Source: Bacteroidales bacterium (GTDB lineage Bacteria > Bacteroidota > Bacteroidia > Bacteroidales > UBA932). From it: a DNA stretch of 64,000 bases. The stretch covers positions 124,001 to 188,000 of the forward strand of contig JAEEIJ010000056.1 of the NCBI GenBank assembly GCA_016281315.1. Reading direction: 5' to 3'. The stretch's first letter is position 1; every line of letters begins with the position of its first letter. The position numbers and the translations under genes were made by a program. Positions 60,106 through 64,000 of the stretch are shown in pieces. The notes below the pieces were generated by a model. It worked only from the letters and a program-made list of their open reading frames with translations. It made no database searches and was not told the DNA's origin.

Positions 60106-60576
60106 TTACTTCGCGGGTTTCCGCGCAGCATACATAATCCTAAGGGCGGAGCAGCGGCGCAGCTCCTGCTTTACGTCGGAGACGATACCCATACGGACAT
60201 CCTGGTCCACGCGCAGGTTCACGGTCATCAGGGATTGCTCGGCCTCTGACATAGCGTCGCGCTCGGATGCGATGAAGTCACGGATGTCGGCCACCGTCTT
60301 GAAAGCGTCGTTGAGCTGAATGCGGGCATCGGTGCCGTACAGAGCCTGATACTGCAGGGTGGGGCTGCCGATGTTGATGACGGCACTCAGGTCCTTTCTC
60401 TCGAGCTTGGCCACTTCGGACGCTTCGGGCATCACCACTTTCACCTTGTTCTCGGTTTCACGCATCTGCGTGGTAACCATAAAGAAGAACAGGAGCATGA
60501 ACACGATATCGGAAAGGGAGTTGGACGATGCCTGCGGGACTTCCTTCTTATTGCTGGAACTTCCAAATTTTGACAT
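60106..60576 (-). CDS. exbD: ExbD/TolR-type biopolymer transport protein
   Basis: SNSLSDIVFMLLFFFMVTTQM; C-terminal ExbD-like domain. Confidence 0.88.
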   Translation of the reverse strand: MSKFGSSSNKKEVPQASSNSLSDIVFMLLFFFMVTTQMRETENKVKVVMPEASEVAKLERKDLSAVINIGSPTLQYQALYGTDARIQLNDAFKTVADIRDFIASERDAMSEAEQSLMTVNLRVDQDVRMGIVSDVKQELRRCSALRIMYAARKPAK

Positions 60577-60592
60577 AATCTAGGTCCTCCTA

Positions 60593-61159
60593 TTATCTTT
60601 TACCGGTGTCCTTAGGCTCTGCCTCGGAGATGTTCTGGGGCACGGCCTTTTTCACAATATCCTGTTCCTCCTCGGTGAGGCGGGAGAATTTCTTGCCGAA
60701 GTTGGCACGGGAGAAATCGTCGCGGAGTTCGTTCACGGCTTTCACCAGTTCGTTCTGCACTGCAATATAGGCCTGGTAACTGGTACCACGGTCGTTCTGC
60801 AGGGAGATAACGCCCTTGGAGACCATATAGGTCTTGCCTTCGATTTCCTTGGCTTCCTTTTCGGGAAGGTTGGGGTCGTTGGTGGGATTGGTGAGGAACT
60901 CTTTGATCTTGTCTTTCAAGTAGGCAATGTCCATGGCTTCGCTACCGGCAAACAACCTATCGGCAGAATTGATTCTGACGATGATGATGTTGCGGCGGTT
61001 GACCTTCTGGTCCTGGGCGGTTTTCTCGTCCGGGATGGGGGGAAGGCGGCGCTGCAGACCCGACTGGTCTCCCATGGTGGTGGTCATCAGGAAGTAGCAC
61101 AGGAGCAGGAACGCGATGTCAGCCGTCGAACCGATTGCTTCAAATTTTCTTCTTGCCAT
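60593..61159 (-). CDS. exbD: ExbD/TolR-type biopolymer transport protein
   Basis: AIGSTADIAFLLLCYFLMTTTM ExbD TM signature. Confidence 0.88.
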   Translation of the reverse strand: MARRKFEAIGSTADIAFLLLCYFLMTTTMGDQSGLQRRLPPIPDEKTAQDQKVNRRNIIIVRINSADRLFAGSEAMDIAYLKDKIKEFLTNPTNDPNLPEKEAKEIEGKTYMVSKGVISLQNDRGTSYQAYIAVQNELVKAVNELRDDFSRANFGKKFSRLTEEEQDIVKKAVPQNISEAEPKDTGKR

Positions 61160-61167
61160 GGTTCAAT

Positions 61168-61620
61168 CTACTTTTTGTTGCGGACAGTCATCAGGACTTC
61201 GCCTGCAATGATGGAGATGATAGCGGCTCCACCCACGATGTAGGCGACGTTGAGGATGGTATCGGTGAGTTTGAGCTCTCCAGGGGTGGTGGGCTTGGAG
61301 CAGTTGATGGCCGGGGCGCCGGATGCCAGAAGATAGGCAATGCCGAACAGGACGGCGGCACCCAGGACTGCAATGCCGATCTTGACAAGGCTCTTGGGAT
61401 CGGTGGTGGCACGGATGTAGATGCCGATGCCGATCACCGCCGCCAGGGCGATGCCAATCACGATGTAGGCCCAATAGATGAGCGGAGCAACGGTCCCGTT
61501 GTCCGGTGCGCCGGACTCGGGATAGCCCTTAATCATACCCCAAAGCAGAACCGCAACGCTCACAATTATCAGAACCACAAGGAGGATCTTGAATATTTTA
61601 GCGTATTTCTGGTTTTCCAT
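61168..61620 (-). CDS. Integral membrane protein of the ExbBD cluster, hypothetical
   Basis: 4 hydrophobic segments; position between exbB and exbD. Confidence 0.75.
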   Translation of the reverse strand: MENQKYAKIFKILLVVLIIVSVAVLLWGMIKGYPESGAPDNGTVAPLIYWAYIVIGIALAAVIGIGIYIRATTDPKSLVKIGIAVLGAAVLFGIAYLLASGAPAINCSKPTTPGELKLTDTILNVAYIVGGAAIISIIAGEVLMTVRNKK

Positions 61621-61644
61621 TGTATCTGGAATTAAAGGGGTTGA

Positions 61645-62448
61645 TTACTTTTTGTTGTTCTTTACCATCAGGTCCACAAAGCGGATGGAAGAATCTTCCA
61701 TATCGATGCTCAGGGAGTCAATCTTAGCGATAATGTAGTTGTAGAAGATCTGGAGAATCATAGCCACGATGAGACCGCCCACGGTGGTGATGAGGGCGAC
61801 CTTCATACCGCCGGCCACAACGTTCGGGGAAATATCGCCGGCAGCCTGGATGGCGTCGAAGGCCTGGATCATACCGATAACGGTACCAAGGAATCCCAGG
61901 GACGGGGCGATGGAAATGAACAGGCCGATCCAGCTGAGGCCGTTCTCCATGAGGCTCATCTGAACGCCGCCGTAGGAGACGATGGTCTTTTCAACGACAT
62001 CCACACCCTGATCTGCACGGAGCAGGCCCTGGTAGAAGATGCTGGCAACGGGGCCGCGGGTTTCACGGCATACCTTCTTGGCTTCTTCGATACCGCCCTT
62101 GGCAAGAGCCTCTTCCACAGCGTCGAGGAGCTTGGTGGTGTTGGTCTTGGAGAAGGCCAGGTAAAGGATACGCTCGATGGCGAGGGCCATACCGATGATC
62201 AGGCAGATGATGATCAGGGACATAAAGCCTGCGCCACCTTCGATGAACTTGGTCTTGAGGGCCTGGTGGAGGGGAACGTCCTCACCGGAACCGGCGAACA
62301 GATCCACGGGGGCTTCTTCTTCATCGGCGGCGGGAGCGGCTACCTGCTCTTCAGCAGCGGGAGCGGCTTCCTCATCCTGAGCGGAAGCGATGTTTGCAGT
62401 GAAGGTCACGAGACCGGCGACTGCCAAAAACATGAAAAGCTTTTTCAT
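61645..62448 (-). CDS. exbB: MotA/TolQ/ExbB proton channel protein with Ala/Glu-rich N-terminal extension
   Basis: SWIGLFISIAPSLGFLGTVIGMIQAFDAIQAAGDISPNVVAGGMKVALITTVGGLIVAMI. Confidence 0.93.
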   Translation of the reverse strand: MKKLFMFLAVAGLVTFTANIASAQDEEAAPAAEEQVAAPAADEEEAPVDLFAGSGEDVPLHQALKTKFIEGGAGFMSLIIICLIIGMALAIERILYLAFSKTNTTKLLDAVEEALAKGGIEEAKKVCRETRGPVASIFYQGLLRADQGVDVVEKTIVSYGGVQMSLMENGLSWIGLFISIAPSLGFLGTVIGMIQAFDAIQAAGDISPNVVAGGMKVALITTVGGLIVAMILQIFYNYIIAKIDSLSIDMEDSSIRFVDLMVKNNKK

Positions 62449-62539
62449 AGTCTTTTTTTGAGTTGTTGGTTATAAAATTAGTTGACTAAATATTCTTTTG
62501 GTCGTGCAATTTAGCAATAAAAATCCGAAATCCCAAAGA

Positions 62540-63571
62540 TTATTTGCTTATCTCGCCGCAGAGGTCCTTCTCCAGCATCGTTTTCACCCACTTGTTGTCC
62601 TCGCTCCGGCCCAGCAGGCAGAAGAGTTTCCCGAGGGCGGCTTCCGTGGTGATATCGGCCCCGGAAAGGACGCCGGCGTGCTTGAGGGACGCTCCCGTGG
62701 CGTAGAGGTCCATATTCACCGTGCCCGACTTGCACTGGGTGACGTTCAGCAGGATCTTCCCTTTCCCGTCGGCCTCCCGGAGGATGTCCAGGAACCACGG
62801 TTTGGAAAGAGCGTTTCCGCTGCCGTAGGTCTCCAGGATGACGGCGCGGGTGAGCGGGTCGCAGACTACCGAGCGCATCACCTGCTCGGTCATCCCGGGA
62901 TGCACCTTGAGGATGGCCACCCGCGTGTCCAGATGGGTCTGCACCCTCAGCTGGGCGTCCCAGTAGATGGGTTTCCGGATGAGCTCCGTGTCATACGCGA
63001 TGCTGATGCCGGCCCGGGCGAGGGGCGGGCAGTTGGGGGAGGAGAAAGCGTTGAAGGCCTCCGCGCTGTACTTGGTGGAGCGGTTGCCCCGCAGCAGTTT
63101 GGAGTCGAAGTAAATGGCCACTTCGGGCACTCTGGCGTGGCCTTTTTCGTCTTTGGCGGCGGCAATTTCCACGGCCGATATGAAGTTCTCCTTCCCGTCC
63201 GTGCGGGGGACGCCGATGGGCAGCTGGCTTCCCGTGAAGATGACCGGCTTGGTGAGCCCCTCCAGCATAAAACTCAGCGTGGAGGCGCTGTAGGCCATTG
63301 TGTCCGTCCCGTGGAGGATGACGAAACCGTCGTAGTCGTCGTAGCGGTCGCGGATCACCTCGGCCAGGTTCACCCACATCCCGGGCTCCACGTCCGAGGA
63401 GTCGATGAGCGGGTCGAAGGTGAGGGCGTCCAGCTTTACGCCGAACTTGTTCAGCTCCGGCACTTCCGCCAGGATCTGGTTGAAGTCGAAGGGCTTGAGG
63501 GTGCCGTCGGAGGGGTCTTCCTTCATTCCGATGGTCCCGCCGGTGTAGATGATGAGGATGGATGCGTTCAT
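62540..63571 (-). CDS. ansA: Type I L-asparaginase
   Basis: Start re-placed at MNASILIIYTGGTIGMKEDPSDG; DGFVILHGTDTMAYSASTLSFML. Confidence 0.93.
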   Translation of the reverse strand: MNASILIIYTGGTIGMKEDPSDGTLKPFDFNQILAEVPELNKFGVKLDALTFDPLIDSSDVEPGMWVNLAEVIRDRYDDYDGFVILHGTDTMAYSASTLSFMLEGLTKPVIFTGSQLPIGVPRTDGKENFISAVEIAAAKDEKGHARVPEVAIYFDSKLLRGNRSTKYSAEAFNAFSSPNCPPLARAGISIAYDTELIRKPIYWDAQLRVQTHLDTRVAILKVHPGMTEQVMRSVVCDPLTRAVILETYGSGNALSKPWFLDILREADGKGKILLNVTQCKSGTVNMDLYATGASLKHAGVLSGADITTEAALGKLFCLLGRSEDNKWVKTMLEKDLCGEISK

Positions 63572-64000
63572 ATTGCGAACAGCCGTTCGGCGTTTTGGGT
63601 TGTTATGGTTTCGATTTCTTCGAGGCGCACGCCTTTCACTTCGGCCACTTTCGCGGCGATCAGCGGCAGGAAGGAGCTCTCGTTTCGCTCCCCGCGGTGC
63701 GGGGTGGGGGCCAGGTAGGGGGCGTCGGTCTCCAGCAGGATTCTTTCGAGCGGAATGCGCTGCAGCACCTGGACCAGTTTGTTGTTCTTGAAGGTGATCA
63801 CGCCGCCGATTCCCACCGACCACTCGCCGCTGCGGTTCGCCCGTTCGTAGGTCTCGTAGCTTCCGCTGAAGCAGTGGAGATTCCCCCTCAGATGCAGGTG
63901 CGCGCAGTCTTCCAGCACTTCGAAAAAGTCCTCCCAGGCATCCCTGAGGTGGATGTTCACCGGCAGGTTTTTGGCCGATGCCAGCTCCAGTTGTATCCGC
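63568..64000 (-). CDS. TatD-family hydrolase, 5' truncated by window edge
   Basis: HCFSGSYETYERA, LERILLETDAPYLAPTPHRGERNESSFLPLIAAKVAEVKG; frame open to window end (IQLELASAKNLPVNIHLRDAW). Confidence 0.93.
   Translation of the reverse strand, partial: RIQLELASAKNLPVNIHLRDAWEDFFEVLEDCAHLHLRGNLHCFSGSYETYERANRSGEWSVGIGGVITFKNNKLVQVLQRIPLERILLETDAPYLAPTPHRGERNESSFLPLIAAKVAEVKGVRLEEIETITTQNAERLFAI

Noticed and set aside
61645-62448. Ala/Glu-rich N-terminus of ExbB (EEAAPAAEEQVAAPAADEEEAP) as a repeat insertion
   Set aside because: Simple low-complexity periplasmic/cytoplasmic extension; no palindromic arms or match to family A/B cores.
63671-63715. GC-rich hairpin CCCCGCGGTGCGGGG in the TatD gene as another in-frame element
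   Set aside because: Encodes the conserved TatD segment LAPTPHRGERNES; no insertion relative to the family pattern.

Overview
This 64-kb, GC-rich window looks like a Bacteroidales-type chromosome: TAnnTTTG promoters, a Bat/MoxR operon, GH-rich loci and an RHS wall protein. Left to right: a polysaccharide/sugar-utilisation locus (GH3, GH2, two GH31, aldose epimerase, beta-helix protein, GntR regulator, MFS transporter, FucI-like isomerase, mannose-6-P-isomerase-like protein, ROK kinase); a small accessory patch (AAA ATPase with 15-bp iterons, serpin, HipBA); a Bat/MoxR aerotolerance operon; a housekeeping block (truA, glyA, TrmH-family methyltransferase, serA/serC, miaA); a 2099-aa SpvB/FG-GAP/RHS protein with a zincin-like tip and adjacent lipoprotein; a second housekeeping block (metG, dnaG, recQ, udk, asnS); and an ExbB/ExbD cluster. 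The most striking signal is two families of palindromic repeat elements lying IN FRAME inside housekeeping genes. Family A (about 160 bp) is in truA and the TrmH-family methyltransferase, in opposite orientations. Its 108-bp cores match at about 103/108 positions, while its 26-29-bp terminal arms differ between copies yet stay self-complementary within each copy. Family B (about 80-95 bp, core GAGGGArCATCGGCCttctwTTCAGyGACCGArGGGG) is in metG, dnaG, a DUF3127 gene and an M16 peptidase gene, again with copy-specific arms that remain palindromic. A 7-mer, ATCGGCC/GGCCGAT, is also strongly over-represented. All family assignments are by recognising motifs in the translations; no database search was possible.
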